Below, piece after piece: positions 9,321 to 17,930 of a stretch of DNA of 64,000 bases. Position 1 is the first letter of the stretch, and every line of letters starts with the position of its first letter. This stretch comes from Leeuwenhoekiella sp. MAR_2009_132 (GTDB lineage: Bacteria; Bacteroidota; Bacteroidia; Flavobacteriales; Flavobacteriaceae). The stretch is from assembly GCF_000687915.1 (NCBI RefSeq), contig NZ_JHZY01000004.1:878001-942000 (forward strand), read 5' to 3'. The position numbers were made by a program, and so were the translations under genes. A model generated the notes under the pieces. It saw only the letters and a program-made list of their open reading frames with translations. It did not search any database and was not told the DNA's origin.

Positions 9321-9408
9321 TGGCGCTACCCTTCGGGTCGGGCTTTCGCTCGTCGCTGTTTTCGCTATCGCTTTAACGAGCTTCGGCAAGAGTTCAATCC
9401 CTAGCGCG
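9321..9408. repeat. GC-rich palindromic interspersed element (REP-like)
   Basis: An 88-base GC-rich island sits in AT-rich spacer DNA, three bases from the metH stop. Its ends are complementary (GCGCTA at 9323-9328, TAGCGC at 9402-9407). Inside are ACCC-TTC-GGGT at the left, and CTCGT paired with ACGAG. The segments CTTCGGGTCGGGCTTTCGCT and TTCAATCCCTAGCGC resemble an intergenic element that I remember as frequent in flavobacterial genomes. This is the only copy in the window, so repetition itself is not shown here. It may end metH transcription. Confidence 0.55.
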
Positions 9409-9410
9409 TA

Positions 9411-12134
9411 CTAATCGTCAGATATATTAGGATTTAACCATTTTTCTGCCATTCTAACTTCAATATTTTTGCGCGCTGCAAAATCTTTAACCTGATCCAT
9501 TTTAATTTTTCCTAAACCAAAATAACGCGCTTCAGGATTGCCAAAGTAATACCCACTTACCGAAGCTGCAGGCCACATGGCCAGACTTTCAGTAAGCTCA
9601 ACTCCAATATTTTTATGTACCTCAAGAACCTCCCAGATCGTAAGTTTTTCCAGGTGGTCTGGGCAAGCAGGATATCCCGGCGCAGGGCGTATTCCTTTAT
9701 ATTCCTCTTTAATCAATTCTATATTACTCAAGGCTTCATCACTTGCATAACCCCAGTGTTTTGTACGTACTTCTTTATGTAAATATTCCGCAAAGGCTTC
9801 AGCAAAACGATCTGCCAGCGCTTTTACCATAATACTGTTGTAATCATCGTGTTCTGCCTCATACTTTTGAGCCAATTCCTGAGTACCAAAACCTGCAGTC
9901 ACGCAAAAACAGCCCATATAATCCTTTTTTCCGGTTTCTTTAGGCGCTATAAAATCTGAAAGTGCAATGTTAGGCTTACCCGATGCTTTTTTACATTGTT
10001 GACGTAAGGTTCTAAATACAAACTCTTTTCCCTGTTTTGTTTTTATTTGAATATCATCGTCATTAACGGTATTGGCTTCAAAAAGACCAAAAATCGCTTT
10101 TGCAGTGAGTAATTTTTCGTCTAAAATGCGTTTTAAAATTACTTTTGCATCAGCAAATAATTCGCGTGCCTGCTCGCCCACCACCTCATCATCTAAGATA
10201 TCAGGATATTTTCCGTGTAAATCCCAACTTCTAAAAAACGGTGACCAATCAATAAAATCAACAAGCTTGTTTAGGTCAAATTCTTCAATAACCTGAATTC
10301 CCATTTCCGCAGGTTCAAAAGCCTCAAAACTCTCCCAGTCTAGTTTCCAATTGTTAGCTCTAGCCTGTTCTAGACTTAAGAAATCGCGCTTCTTTCCTCG
10401 GGTTAAAAACCGATCTCTAAACAAGGCATACTCTTCTTTAATACCTGCTTTATACTTCAATCTAGATTCAGGATTTAACAAATCCCCGACTACGGTTACC
10501 GCTCGCGAAGCATCATTAACGTGCACAACCGCTTCAGGATATTCGGGATCTATTTTAACCGCAGTATGCGCTTTACTTGTTGTAGCACCTCCAATTAATA
10601 AAGGCACTGTAAAGTTCTGACGTTTCATCTCTTTTGCGAGAAATACCATCTCATCTAGCGATGGTGTAATTAAACCACTAAGGCCTATAATATCTACGTT
10701 GCGCTCTTTTGCTGTAGCAATAATTTTTTCTGGCGGTACCATTACCCCCATATCTATAATCTCGTAATTGTTACACGCTAAAACAACGCTCACAATATTT
10801 TTACCTATATCGTGCACATCACCCTTCACCGTTGCCATAAGAACAAGATTTGATTTTGCTTTCTCATCTGCCGGCGGCGGATTCTTCAGCTTTTCTTCTT
10901 CGATATAAGGCAACAGGTAAGCCACTGCTTTTTTCATCACGCGGGCTGATTTAACAACCTGAGGTAGAAACATTTTTCCGCTTCCAAAAAGATCTCCTAC
11001 AACATTCATACCCGTCATTAAGTGACCTTCAATAACATGTAATGGTTTTTCTGAAGCCAGCCGTGCTTCTTCTATATCTTCAAGAATATAGGCGTCAATA
11101 CCTTTAACAAGAGCTCTTGTAATTCGGTTTTGAAGCGGTTCTTCCCTCCAGGAAAGATCAATAACTTTTTCTTTTGAAGTTCCTTTTACGCTTTCTGCAA
11201 GATCTAAAAGTCGTTCTGTAGCATCGTCTCTTCGGTTTAAAATAACATCCTCAACGTGCTCTAAAAGTTCTTTTGGGATATCATCATATACCTCGAGCAT
11301 GCTAGGATTAACGATACCTATATTCATACCCGCTTTTATCGCGTGATATAAAAATACCGAGTGCATCGCTTCACGCACTGTATCATTTCCTCTAAAACTA
11401 AATGACACATTACTCACCCCACCACTCACACTTGCAAAAGGAAGATTTGCCTTAACCCATCGCGTTGCTTCTATAAAATCTATTGCATTGAGTTTATGCT
11501 CATCCATACCGGTGGCAACGGGAAAAATATTTAGATCAAAAATAATATCCTCAGGCGAGAAATTTACCTGATTTACCAGAATGTCATAACTGCGCTTTGT
11601 GATTTCTAGCCTACGCTCATAATTATCTGCCTGGCCTACCTCGTCAAAAGCCATTACAACTACTGCTGCACCATAACGCTTTATTTTTTTTGCGTGTGCT
11701 ATAAACTCTGCTTCACCTTCTTTTAAACTTATTGAGTTTACCACGCACTTTCCCTGTACCACTTGTAGACCCGCTTCTATAATTTCCCATTTAGAGCTGT
11801 CTATCATTATGGGTACGCGTGAAATATCTGGTTCTGCTGCTATGAGATTTAAGAAGGTAACCATTGCTTTTTTTCCATCAATTAGACCGTCGTCCATATT
11901 GATATCTATAATCTGCGCACCGTTATCTACCTGATCTCTTGCGATTGCAAGCGCCTCATCAAATTTCTCTTCATTTATAAGCCTTAAAAACCTGCGAGAC
12001 CCCGCTACATTTGTACGTTCTCCTACATTAACAAAATTACTTTCGGGCGTAATTATTAAAGGTTCGAGTCCGCTTAATTTTAAGGCCCTAAATGCTATTT
12101 TAGTCGTATCAGTTGCTTCTAATCCGTTATTCAT
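9411..12134 (-). CDS. metH: Methionine synthase, pterin/B12/activation part
   Basis: C-terminal two-thirds of cobalamin-dependent methionine synthase as a separate 907-residue protein. Domains in order are: pterin (methyl-THF)-binding domain at about residues 25-290 ([18 protein letters not shown]); B12 cap domain at 330-415; cobalamin domain with DVHDIG, whose H441 is the lower axial ligand of cobalt; and the AdoMet activation domain from about 580 to the end, with [12 protein letters not shown]. The homocysteine domain is absent and is supplied by the gene at 12145, ten bases upstream. No frameshift scar is visible at the junction: both genes have proper ends, and the split form is common in Bacteroidota. 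Expression is probably set by the SAM-I riboswitch at 13284. Confidence 0.96.
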   Translation of the reverse strand: MNNGLEATDTTKIAFRALKLSGLEPLIITPESNFVNVGERTNVAGSRRFLRLINEEKFDEALAIARDQVDNGAQIIDINMDDGLIDGKKAMVTFLNLIAAEPDISRVPIMIDSSKWEIIEAGLQVVQGKCVVNSISLKEGEAEFIAHAKKIKRYGAAVVVMAFDEVGQADNYERRLEITKRSYDILVNQVNFSPEDIIFDLNIFPVATGMDEHKLNAIDFIEATRWVKANLPFASVSGGVSNVSFSFRGNDTVREAMHSVFLYHAIKAGMNIGIVNPSMLEVYDDIPKELLEHVEDVILNRRDDATERLLDLAESVKGTSKEKVIDLSWREEPLQNRITRALVKGIDAYILEDIEEARLASEKPLHVIEGHLMTGMNVVGDLFGSGKMFLPQVVKSARVMKKAVAYLLPYIEEEKLKNPPPADEKAKSNLVLMATVKGDVHDIGKNIVSVVLACNNYEIIDMGVMVPPEKIIATAKERNVDIIGLSGLITPSLDEMVFLAKEMKRQNFTVPLLIGGATTSKAHTAVKIDPEYPEAVVHVNDASRAVTVVGDLLNPESRLKYKAGIKEEYALFRDRFLTRGKKRDFLSLEQARANNWKLDWESFEAFEPAEMGIQVIEEFDLNKLVDFIDWSPFFRSWDLHGKYPDILDDEVVGEQARELFADAKVILKRILDEKLLTAKAIFGLFEANTVNDDDIQIKTKQGKEFVFRTLRQQCKKASGKPNIALSDFIAPKETGKKDYMGCFCVTAGFGTQELAQKYEAEHDDYNSIMVKALADRFAEAFAEYLHKEVRTKHWGYASDEALSNIELIKEEYKGIRPAPGYPACPDHLEKLTIWEVLEVHKNIGVELTESLAMWPAASVSGYYFGNPEARYFGLGKIKMDQVKDFAARKNIEVRMAEKWLNPNISDD

Positions 12135-12144
12135 AAATACTATA

Positions 12145-13170
12145 TTATAAAGCTGATTGTGCCTTTTTAAAAGCCGGTAATGGTCTTGGCTTATACTCTT
12201 TTACAAGTTCTGCAATTGCGCGTATGTGCTCTGGTGTTGTACCACAACAACCCCCTACTATATTAATAAGTTGTTTGTCTAAATAGGATTTAATTTGAGA
12301 AGCCATTTCCTGTGCTGTCTCATCATATTCACCAAATGCGTTAGGCAATCCTGCATTAGGATATGCAGACACGGCAAAATCTGATTTGCTTGAAATAACC
12401 TCTAAATAGGGTGTTAATTGCTCTGCTCCTAATGCGCAGTTGAACCCCACCGATAGTAATGGCATATGCCCTATTGAAATTAAAAAAGCCTCTGCTGTCT
12501 GACCGGAAAGTGTGCGTCCTGATGCATCTGTAATTGTACCGCTTACCATAACCGGGACATCTATACCGCGCTCTTCTTTTAATTCTTCTATTGCAAATAG
12601 AGCGGCTTTCGCATTTAAAGTATCAAAAATCGTTTCTACCAGAAGTATATCTACACCCCCATCTATAAGCGCTTCAGCCTGCTGTCTATACGCAATACGC
12701 AACTCATCAAATGAAATTGCTCTAAAGCCGGGATCATTTACATCTGGCGACATACTCGCCGTTTTATTTGTAGGACCTATTGCTCCTGCTACAAAACGGG
12801 GTTTGTGTGGTTCTTTGGCAGTAAATTCTTCTGCTACTTTCTTAGCTATTTTAGCAGACTCGTAGTTTAAATCATATACAAGCGCCTCCATACCGTAATC
12901 TGCCATGGCAATCGTAGTGCCGCTAAAAGTATTTGTCTCTACAATATCTGCTCCTGCTTCAAAATATTGAGCATGTACATCTGCAATTGCCTGAGGCTGG
13001 GTAAGACTCAATAAATCATTGTTTCCCTGTACAGGACTGGGCCAATCTTTAAAACGCTCGCCACGAAAATCTTCTTCAGTGAATTTATAGCGCTGAAGCA
13101 TTGTTCCCATAGCGCCATCAAGAACTAAGATGCGTTCTTGTAAAACATTATATAAATTATTCTGACTCAT
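12145..13170 (-). CDS. metH: Methionine synthase, homocysteine-binding part
   Basis: Homocysteine S-methyltransferase domain of methionine synthase as a free-standing 341-residue protein. It begins with the [13 protein letters not shown] motif. The zinc ligands are a Cys in VGFNCALG and the paired Cys in [13 protein letters not shown] near the C-terminus. Its partner containing pterin, B12 and activation domains follows ten bases later at 9411. Together they equal full-length MetH. The homocysteine domain could in principle act alone with another methyl donor, but the tight pairing argues against that. The leader upstream contains a SAM-I aptamer and a terminator-like hairpin. Confidence 0.95.
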   Translation of the reverse strand: MSQNNLYNVLQERILVLDGAMGTMLQRYKFTEEDFRGERFKDWPSPVQGNNDLLSLTQPQAIADVHAQYFEAGADIVETNTFSGTTIAMADYGMEALVYDLNYESAKIAKKVAEEFTAKEPHKPRFVAGAIGPTNKTASMSPDVNDPGFRAISFDELRIAYRQQAEALIDGGVDILLVETIFDTLNAKAALFAIEELKEERGIDVPVMVSGTITDASGRTLSGQTAEAFLISIGHMPLLSVGFNCALGAEQLTPYLEVISSKSDFAVSAYPNAGLPNAFGEYDETAQEMASQIKSYLDKQLINIVGGCCGTTPEHIRAIAELVKEYKPRPLPAFKKAQSAL

Positions 13171-13201
13171 AAATCTCTTTCAAACTTCAATTACAAACAT
13201 T

Positions 13202-13226
13202 AAAAAATGCTTTCTAAATTAGAAAG
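13202..13226 (-). terminator. Terminator-like hairpin in the metH leader
   Basis: On the minus strand the sequence CTTTCTA-ATT-TAGAAAG forms a 7-bp stem and is followed by CATTTTTTA. It lies 58 bases after the SAM-I aptamer and 32 bases before the metH start, so it is well placed to be the expression platform. The stem is AT-rich and short, and no antiterminator is obvious. Confidence 0.5.
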
Positions 13227-13283
13227 GTTCAGTAATTATGGTATCAAGAAAATAAAAAGGAAAGCCAGAATGACTTGTTTTTT

Positions 13284-13384
13284 GTTATCTATCCCTTACT
13301 AAATAAGAGTAGAACGTAGCACCTTCTCCAGAGGAGGGTTGCTAAGGCTTCAATGGGTCTAATCCCTCTGCCTTTCTTGATAAC
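13284..13384 (-). ncRNA. SAM-I (S-box) riboswitch upstream of metH
   Basis: The minus strand carries the S-box core: closing stem P1 GTTATC (13379-13384) with GATAAC (13284-13289), then AAGAAAGGCAGAGGGA, GACCCA..GAAGCCTTAGCAACC and GGTGCTA followed by TTCTAC. These match the conserved P1, kink-turn, P2 and P3-P4 blocks of SAM-I aptamers. It lies 114 bases before the homocysteine-domain gene of metH, which is the expected target. SAM binding should lower metH expression. The same core appears upstream of metY at 30545. Confidence 0.93.
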
Positions 13385-13407
13385 TTAATAAATAATGAAC
13401 TTGTTTA

Positions 13408-13440
13408 CAAAGATTGTAAAACAACTTGAGAATACACAAA
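13408..13440 (-). promoter_or_regulatory. Putative promoter of the metH riboswitch transcript
   Basis: On the minus strand TTTG (13437-13440) and AATCTTTG (13408-13415) are separated by 21 bases, close to the Bacteroidetes consensus TTTG and TAnnTTTG. Transcription would begin roughly 20 bases before P1. The metY leader has the same spacing and nearly the same -7 element (AATCTTTA), which supports the call. Confidence 0.5.
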
Positions 13441-13576
13441 TTTTAAAGAATTAAAATTAAAAAGTTATCAAAATAAAACAGTTTTTAAATACGCTTAAAT
13501 GAATCATTTATCCGCTTAAAAGTCTTAAAAAGCCATGTAATTCTACCCTTAAAATATTAATTGCCTGATTTACAAT

Positions 13577-13607
13577 CTTGTATAAATTATTTTTTAAACT
13601 AAGTTTG
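13577..13607 (+). promoter_or_regulatory. Promoter of the AhpD-like gene
   Basis: CTTG (13577-13580) is followed after 19 bases by TAAGTTTG (13600-13607), a full match to the Bacteroidetes -7 box. Transcription from about 13613 leaves a leader of about 37 bases and rules out an upstream TTG start at 13578. The AT-rich stretch 13386-13576 holds no gene and, apart from the minus-strand metH promoter, nothing else I can name. Confidence 0.6.
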
Positions 13608-13649
13608 TATACCCAAACTTATTACCTTAACAAAACCAAATTTAAACCT

Positions 13650-14237
13650 ATGATTAGCAACACTACACAATCACATCCTCGTTTTAAAGTTGTTTCCTAC
13701 GAAGAAGCTTCTGCTGAAGTTAAAGCCATCTATGATGATACTAAGAAAACACTTCAAATCCCTTTTGTTTTAAACTGGTTTAAATGTCAGGGGTCAAATC
13801 CTATTCTGTTAAAAGGTAATTGGGCCAAATTAAAATCTACACTCATGCAAGGTGATATTCCTAACGTTCTAAAACAGCTTATAATCTACAACGTCTCCAA
13901 AGAACGTAACTGTGAATACTGCGCACAAGCCCACGGAATTTTTGCAGACAGTATGAGTGCAATGATAAGTGAGAATGAAAATTTTAGAGTTACAAATGAT
14001 CTTGAAAGTCCGTTGATTCCTGAAAGCTATCGCACTGCTATTAAAGTAGTAACTAAAGCAGCACTCAACCATGATATGATCGTAGATTCTGATTTTGAAA
14101 AACTTCGCGAGGCCGGCTTTGATGATGCAGAGATACAAGAACTTATGGCACAGGCAGATTTAGTAAATATGCTAAACACTCTGGCCGATGTTGCTGGAAT
14201 CAAAATTGATAACGAGCTAATGGAAGCTCAAGCATAA
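13650..14237 (+). CDS. AhpD-like carboxymuconolactone decarboxylase family protein
   Basis: Predicted alkylhydroperoxidase-like (CMD family) protein of 195 residues. The redox motif CEYCAQAH, a CxxCxxxH site as in AhpD and related peroxidase adaptors, lies near residue 93. The rest is helical, as expected for the family. I chose ATG at 13650 because a good promoter sits at 13577-13607. The two-component-like genes follow at 11 bases and then 2 bases, so the three may be an operon responding to redox state. The peroxide or thiol substrate is not known. Confidence 0.8.
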   Translation: MISNTTQSHPRFKVVSYEEASAEVKAIYDDTKKTLQIPFVLNWFKCQGSNPILLKGNWAKLKSTLMQGDIPNVLKQLIIYNVSKERNCEYCAQAHGIFADSMSAMISENENFRVTNDLESPLIPESYRTAIKVVTKAALNHDMIVDSDFEKLREAGFDDAEIQELMAQADLVNMLNTLADVAGIKIDNELMEAQA

Positions 14238-14248
14238 AATTACATAAA

Positions 14249-15103
14249 TTGAATCTAGCCGCCGCAAAGTACCGTATTACCTATGAGGCGTTTTCTAAAT
14301 TTTCTGGCGGTTTAAGTAAGGTCGAAAACCTGGAGAACCTAAGCCATGTGGTTAGCAAACATCTAAAGTATCTTTTCAATTTTAAGATTTTTAGAATTCT
14401 TTTAATTGATAAAAATAATGTTACCGGCTATACTTTTGCCAAGGGTCAAACATGGATCTCAAAAAATAGGGAAGACGTCTTAACTTTTGAAAATAAATTA
14501 CTAAAAGATCAAATCCCATTCTCAAATGCTATAAATGATTCAGATTTACCAAAATATTTAAATCATATTACACTTGACAATGGGCAACTGTGGGGGTGGT
14601 ACATACCCTACTCAGATTATGAAGTATGTGTATCTCTAGTTTCTGATGATAGCGCTCAATTTAGCCTCAGTGATGTTGAAATTCTACATTTGCTGGTAGA
14701 CACGCTCACCTCAAAGTATAGACAGATTTGTTTAAATCAAGAGATAAATCTTAAAAACCAGCGATTAGAAGATGCTGTCGCACAAATTGCACTTAAAAAT
14801 AAAGAGATTGAAAAAATTAATAGTAATCAACAAAGCATTATAGATTCTCGTACCCGAGAGCTTCGTATTAAAAACAAGAAAATTCTTGAGCTTTTAAGAT
14901 TGAATGCACACGAACTCAGAGAACCTTTATGTCGTATTTTAGGTTTATTAGAAATTTCAGACTACTACACAGATACCGAGTTACGCAATGAAATTTTACC
15001 TAAACTAGCAGAGTCTTCTTTTGAACTAGATTCTATTTTTAAAAGTGTCGTGATTAAGAGTGAGGAAGAAATCAAAAAATACTCCTATAATTATAATGAT
15101 TAA
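14249..15103 (+). CDS. GAF-like sensor with DHp helix pair but no kinase ATPase domain
   Basis: Unusual signalling protein of 284 residues. Residues 10-160 look like a GAF-type sensor, residues 165-215 are a long coiled coil, and residues 215-265 carry a histidine kinase dimerisation/phosphoacceptor pair with H221 in HELREPL. It then stops: there is no N-box, G1 or G2 box, so no HATPase domain. The ending is not an obvious frameshift, because the response regulator starts two bases after the stop codon. It might pass phosphate from another kinase to the regulator at 15106, or act as a phosphatase or scaffold. The start is TTG (14249), as no ATG suits. Confidence 0.7.
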   Translation: MNLAAAKYRITYEAFSKFSGGLSKVENLENLSHVVSKHLKYLFNFKIFRILLIDKNNVTGYTFAKGQTWISKNREDVLTFENKLLKDQIPFSNAINDSDLPKYLNHITLDNGQLWGWYIPYSDYEVCVSLVSDDSAQFSLSDVEILHLLVDTLTSKYRQICLNQEINLKNQRLEDAVAQIALKNKEIEKINSNQQSIIDSRTRELRIKNKKILELLRLNAHELREPLCRILGLLEISDYYTDTELRNEILPKLAESSFELDSIFKSVVIKSEEEIKKYSYNYND

Positions 15104-15105
15104 CT

Positions 15106-15477
15106 ATGAGTAACCGCTTAAAAATAATGCTCGTAGATGATCAAAAAATGGCTAATTTCATTAATAAAAAACTGATTGCCGTCACCGAACTGGCAGCAGA
15201 AGTTATTGATTATACATTACCCGAAATCGCTTTAGCCGAAGTAGAATTTCAAAAGCCTGATGTTATTTTTCTTGATCTTAATATGCCTGTGATAAATGGC
15301 TGGAAATTTCTTGATAGTTTAACCGAAGCTAAAAATTTTACTAAAGTTGTAATACTCACCTCAAGTACAAGTGAAATAGATAGAGAAAAGGCTCAGAACT
15401 ATACTCAGGTAATTGACTTTCTAATAAAGCCATTAACCAAAGATATAATGCTGAGCCTTAAATCTAAATTATACTAA
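15106..15477 (+). CDS. Single-domain CheY-like response regulator
   Basis: Receiver domain alone, 123 residues. Acidic pocket residues are D11 and D12, the phosphoacceptor is D57 in FLDLNMP, and T85 and K108 complete the switch site, so it should be phosphorylated. No output domain is attached; it probably acts by protein contact or in a phosphorelay. It follows the DHp protein by two bases, which strongly suggests a partnership. It converges with the reductase gene at 15484. Confidence 0.88.
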   Translation: MSNRLKIMLVDDQKMANFINKKLIAVTELAAEVIDYTLPEIALAEVEFQKPDVIFLDLNMPVINGWKFLDSLTEAKNFTKVVILTSSTSEIDREKAQNYTQVIDFLIKPLTKDIMLSLKSKLY

Positions 15478-15483
15478 AAATCC

Positions 15484-16536
15484 TTAATTAATAGCCTGTA
15501 CAACTGCTTTCTCTGCTTCTTTACGCGTACCATCAAAACCGTCTATGCCACTTACAGTCGTATATTTCATAACATAGCGCTTACCAGGATTTATAATTTG
15601 ATACGCAGCCTGACACATCATCGTAGCCTCGTGAAAACCACATAAAATCAATTTTAACTTACCAGGGTATGTGTTAACATCACCTATTGCAAAAACACCA
15701 GGTATATTAGTCTGGTAATCTAATGCATTATTTACTTTAATCGCATTTTTCTCTATCTCTAATCCCCAATCGCCTATAGGCCCTAATTTAGGAGAAAGAC
15801 CAAATAATGGTATAAAAGCATCTGCTTCAAGAGTTACTTCACCTTCAGGAGTTTCTACAACAACCTGATCAAGTTTATCAACACCTGCAAGACCTACAAC
15901 TTCACCCGGAGTTATTAGATTAATCTTACCTATTAACTTTAATTCTCTAACCTTTTCTACGGAATCTAAAGCTCCTCTAAACTCATTACGACGATGTATA
16001 AGAGTCACTTCTTTAGCGATATCTGCCAAATAAATACTCCAGTCTAATGCAGAATCCCCACCACCGGCGATAACAACTTTTTTGTCGCGATATACCTCAG
16101 GGTCTTTAATCATGTAAGCAACTCCCTTATCTTCAAACTCGTGAATATTAGGTATAAGCGGCTTACGCGGTTCAAAACTACCCAGACCACCAGCAATTGC
16201 AACCACCTTAGTGTGGTGTTGTGTTCCTTTATTTGTAGTTACTATAAAGCTACCGTCATCTTGCTTATCTATGGTTTCTGCACGCTCGCCTAAAGTGAAA
16301 CCTGGTTGAAACTGTTTTCCCTGCTCAATTAAATTGTCAATTAATTTTCCTGCCATCACTTCAGGAAAACCGGGAATATCGTATATAGGTTTTTTAGGAT
16401 AAATCTCTGACAACTGTCCGCCAGGTTGTGCAAGTGCATCAATTATATGGCACTTAAGCTTTAATAAACCGGCTTCAAAAACGGTAAATAATCCTGTAGG
16501 TCCTGCTCCAATTATAAGTATATCTGTCTTTATCAT
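15484..16536 (-). CDS. Ferredoxin/flavodoxin-NADP reductase (thioredoxin reductase-like, YumC type)
   Basis: FAD and NAD(P)H oxidoreductase of 350 residues in the thioredoxin reductase-like ferredoxin reductase family. The FAD motif GAGPTGL is at the N-terminus and the pyridine nucleotide motif VIAGGGDSALD near the middle. The CxxC redox pair of true thioredoxin reductase is absent, which fits FNR of the YumC type. It ends the sir-cobA-MET8 gene run on the minus strand, 46 bases after the siroheme gene. The context suggests that it reduces the ferredoxin feeding the sulfite reductase. Confidence 0.87.
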   Translation of the reverse strand: MIKTDILIIGAGPTGLFTVFEAGLLKLKCHIIDALAQPGGQLSEIYPKKPIYDIPGFPEVMAGKLIDNLIEQGKQFQPGFTLGERAETIDKQDDGSFIVTTNKGTQHHTKVVAIAGGLGSFEPRKPLIPNIHEFEDKGVAYMIKDPEVYRDKKVVIAGGGDSALDWSIYLADIAKEVTLIHRRNEFRGALDSVEKVRELKLIGKINLITPGEVVGLAGVDKLDQVVVETPEGEVTLEADAFIPLFGLSPKLGPIGDWGLEIEKNAIKVNNALDYQTNIPGVFAIGDVNTYPGKLKLILCGFHEATMMCQAAYQIINPGKRYVMKYTTVSGIDGFDGTRKEAEKAVVQAIN

Positions 16537-16582
16537 CTTCTTAATTCTTTGAGCTCTTACAGCTCCTCATTCAACTTTATCT

Positions 16583-17176
16583 TTAATTTTTGGAAATCAA
16601 TCCTTTTGTAAATTCGTTAAGGGTTTCCACTTTTTCTTCAAAATCCCCTTTTATGGTTTTTCTATATTCGTTGATATTTTTAACCATATCATCAATATTT
16701 TCGGGTATCACATCCTCAAAAAACTGCCTTAAGCGTTTTGCTGTGGTTGGTGACTTTCCATTAGTCGAGATTGCAATTTTAACATTACCTTTTGTTACAA
16801 TACCCCCCATATAAAAATCACAAAGCTCTGGTACGTCTGCTATATTACAGAGTAAAAAACGCTTTCTCGCCGCTCTGTAAATGCGTTTATTTACTGCAGG
16901 GCTATCTGTTGTAGCAATTACTATGTGACGCTTTTTAAGCATCGAACGTGTAAATCGTTTTTTAGTGATTTTTACATTAAATGTACTTGCTAGAGCTAAG
17001 GTTTCAGGTCTAAAAAAAGGAGCGACCATCTCAACAACAGCGTCAGGACTTGATTTTGTGAGAAACGTCAATTTTTCTAATGCTACATTACCTCCACCTA
17101 CGATGAGGATTTGTAGGTTACGTACTTTTAAAAAAACCGGGTAAAGGGTATTATTCTCTTGAGGATCAATTATCAT
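16583..17176 (-). CDS. Precorrin-2 dehydrogenase / sirohydrochlorin ferrochelatase (CysG N-terminal type)
   Basis: NAD-dependent oxidation of precorrin-2 to sirohydrochlorin, with probable iron insertion to give siroheme. The 197-residue protein has the NAD-binding GGGNVALEK motif and, further on, NGKSPTTAKRLR, characteristic of the Met8p/CysG N-terminal family. It overlaps the uroporphyrinogen methyltransferase gene by 11 bases. The product is the cofactor of the sulfite reductase encoded two genes upstream. Whether it also chelates iron is inferred from the family. Confidence 0.9.
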   Translation of the reverse strand: MIIDPQENNTLYPVFLKVRNLQILIVGGGNVALEKLTFLTKSSPDAVVEMVAPFFRPETLALASTFNVKITKKRFTRSMLKKRHIVIATTDSPAVNKRIYRAARKRFLLCNIADVPELCDFYMGGIVTKGNVKIAISTNGKSPTTAKRLRQFFEDVIPENIDDMVKNINEYRKTIKGDFEEKVETLNEFTKGLISKN

Positions 17177-17930
17177 ACGCTGTATATTCTAACTGCAAAT
17201 TTAGCAATTGTGCACGATGTCTTACCACTTCACCTATCACAATAATTGATGGGTTAGTAAGTTTTAACTCTTGCACTACAGATTCTATGGTATCAATAGT
17301 GCCCACACCTATGCGCTCTTCTGCAGTTGTACCATTCTGAATAATTGCAACAGGGGTTTCATTTTTTCCGCTTTTGCGAAATAAATTTGTAATCTCTCCC
17401 AACTTGCTCATTCCCATAAGGATTACAACTGTAGCAGAGGATTGTGCTGCAAGTTTTACATCTTCAGAAAGGTTATGATCTTTAGTTGTACCTGTAATAA
17501 CCCAAAAACTTTCAGAACTTCCTCGTTTAGTTAAAGGTATATTTTGATATGCCGGTACCGCAAGAGACGAAGATATACCCGGTACCATTGCTACCTCAAT
17601 TCCGGCAGCTGCAGCGATTTCCATCTCTTCTGCACCTCGTCCAAAAATAAAGGGATCGCCACCCTTTAAGCGTACCACGTGGCCGTGACTTCTTGCACGT
17701 GAAATAATTAAATCATTAATCTGATCCTGCTGGTATGCGTAACATCCTTTGCGTTTCCCTACAAATATAAGTTCAGCATTTTGGGCATATTCAAGAAGTG
17801 ATGGGTTTACAAGTGCATCGTAAAGAACAACATCTGCGCTTTGCAAGGCTTTCACCCCTTTCAACGTAAACAACTCAACATCTCCAGGCCCGGCTCCTAC
17901 TACGGTAAGTTTTGGATTGTTAATTGGCAT
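17166..17930 (-). CDS. cobA: Uroporphyrinogen-III C-methyltransferase
   Basis: SAM-dependent methylation of uroporphyrinogen III at C2 and C7 to precorrin-2, the first step to siroheme. The 254-residue protein has the N-terminal VGAGPGDVELFTLKG motif, GGDPFIFGRG in the middle and the AMVPGISSS loop. It is the single-function SUMT form, with the oxidase/chelatase as a separate gene. It overlaps sir by 11 bases and the next gene by 11 bases, showing translational coupling in the sulfite reductase operon. It uses SAM, linking the operon to the riboswitch genes nearby. Confidence 0.95.
   Translation of the reverse strand: MPINNPKLTVVGAGPGDVELFTLKGVKALQSADVVLYDALVNPSLLEYAQNAELIFVGKRKGCYAYQQDQINDLIISRARSHGHVVRLKGGDPFIFGRGAEEMEIAAAAGIEVAMVPGISSSLAVPAYQNIPLTKRGSSESFWVITGTTKDHNLSEDVKLAAQSSATVVILMGMSKLGEITNLFRKSGKNETPVAIIQNGTTAEERIGVGTIDTIESVVQELKLTNPSIIVIGEVVRHRAQLLNLQLEYTAYDN

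Noticed and set aside
9321..9408. tRNA-like or small RNA gene
   Set aside because: No acceptor or T-loop pattern (GTTCGAATC) is found, and the paired ends do not make a cloverleaf.
13578..13649. Longer N-terminus for the AhpD-like protein
   Set aside because: The promoter at 13577-13607 lies inside it; the ATG at 13650 fits the family start.
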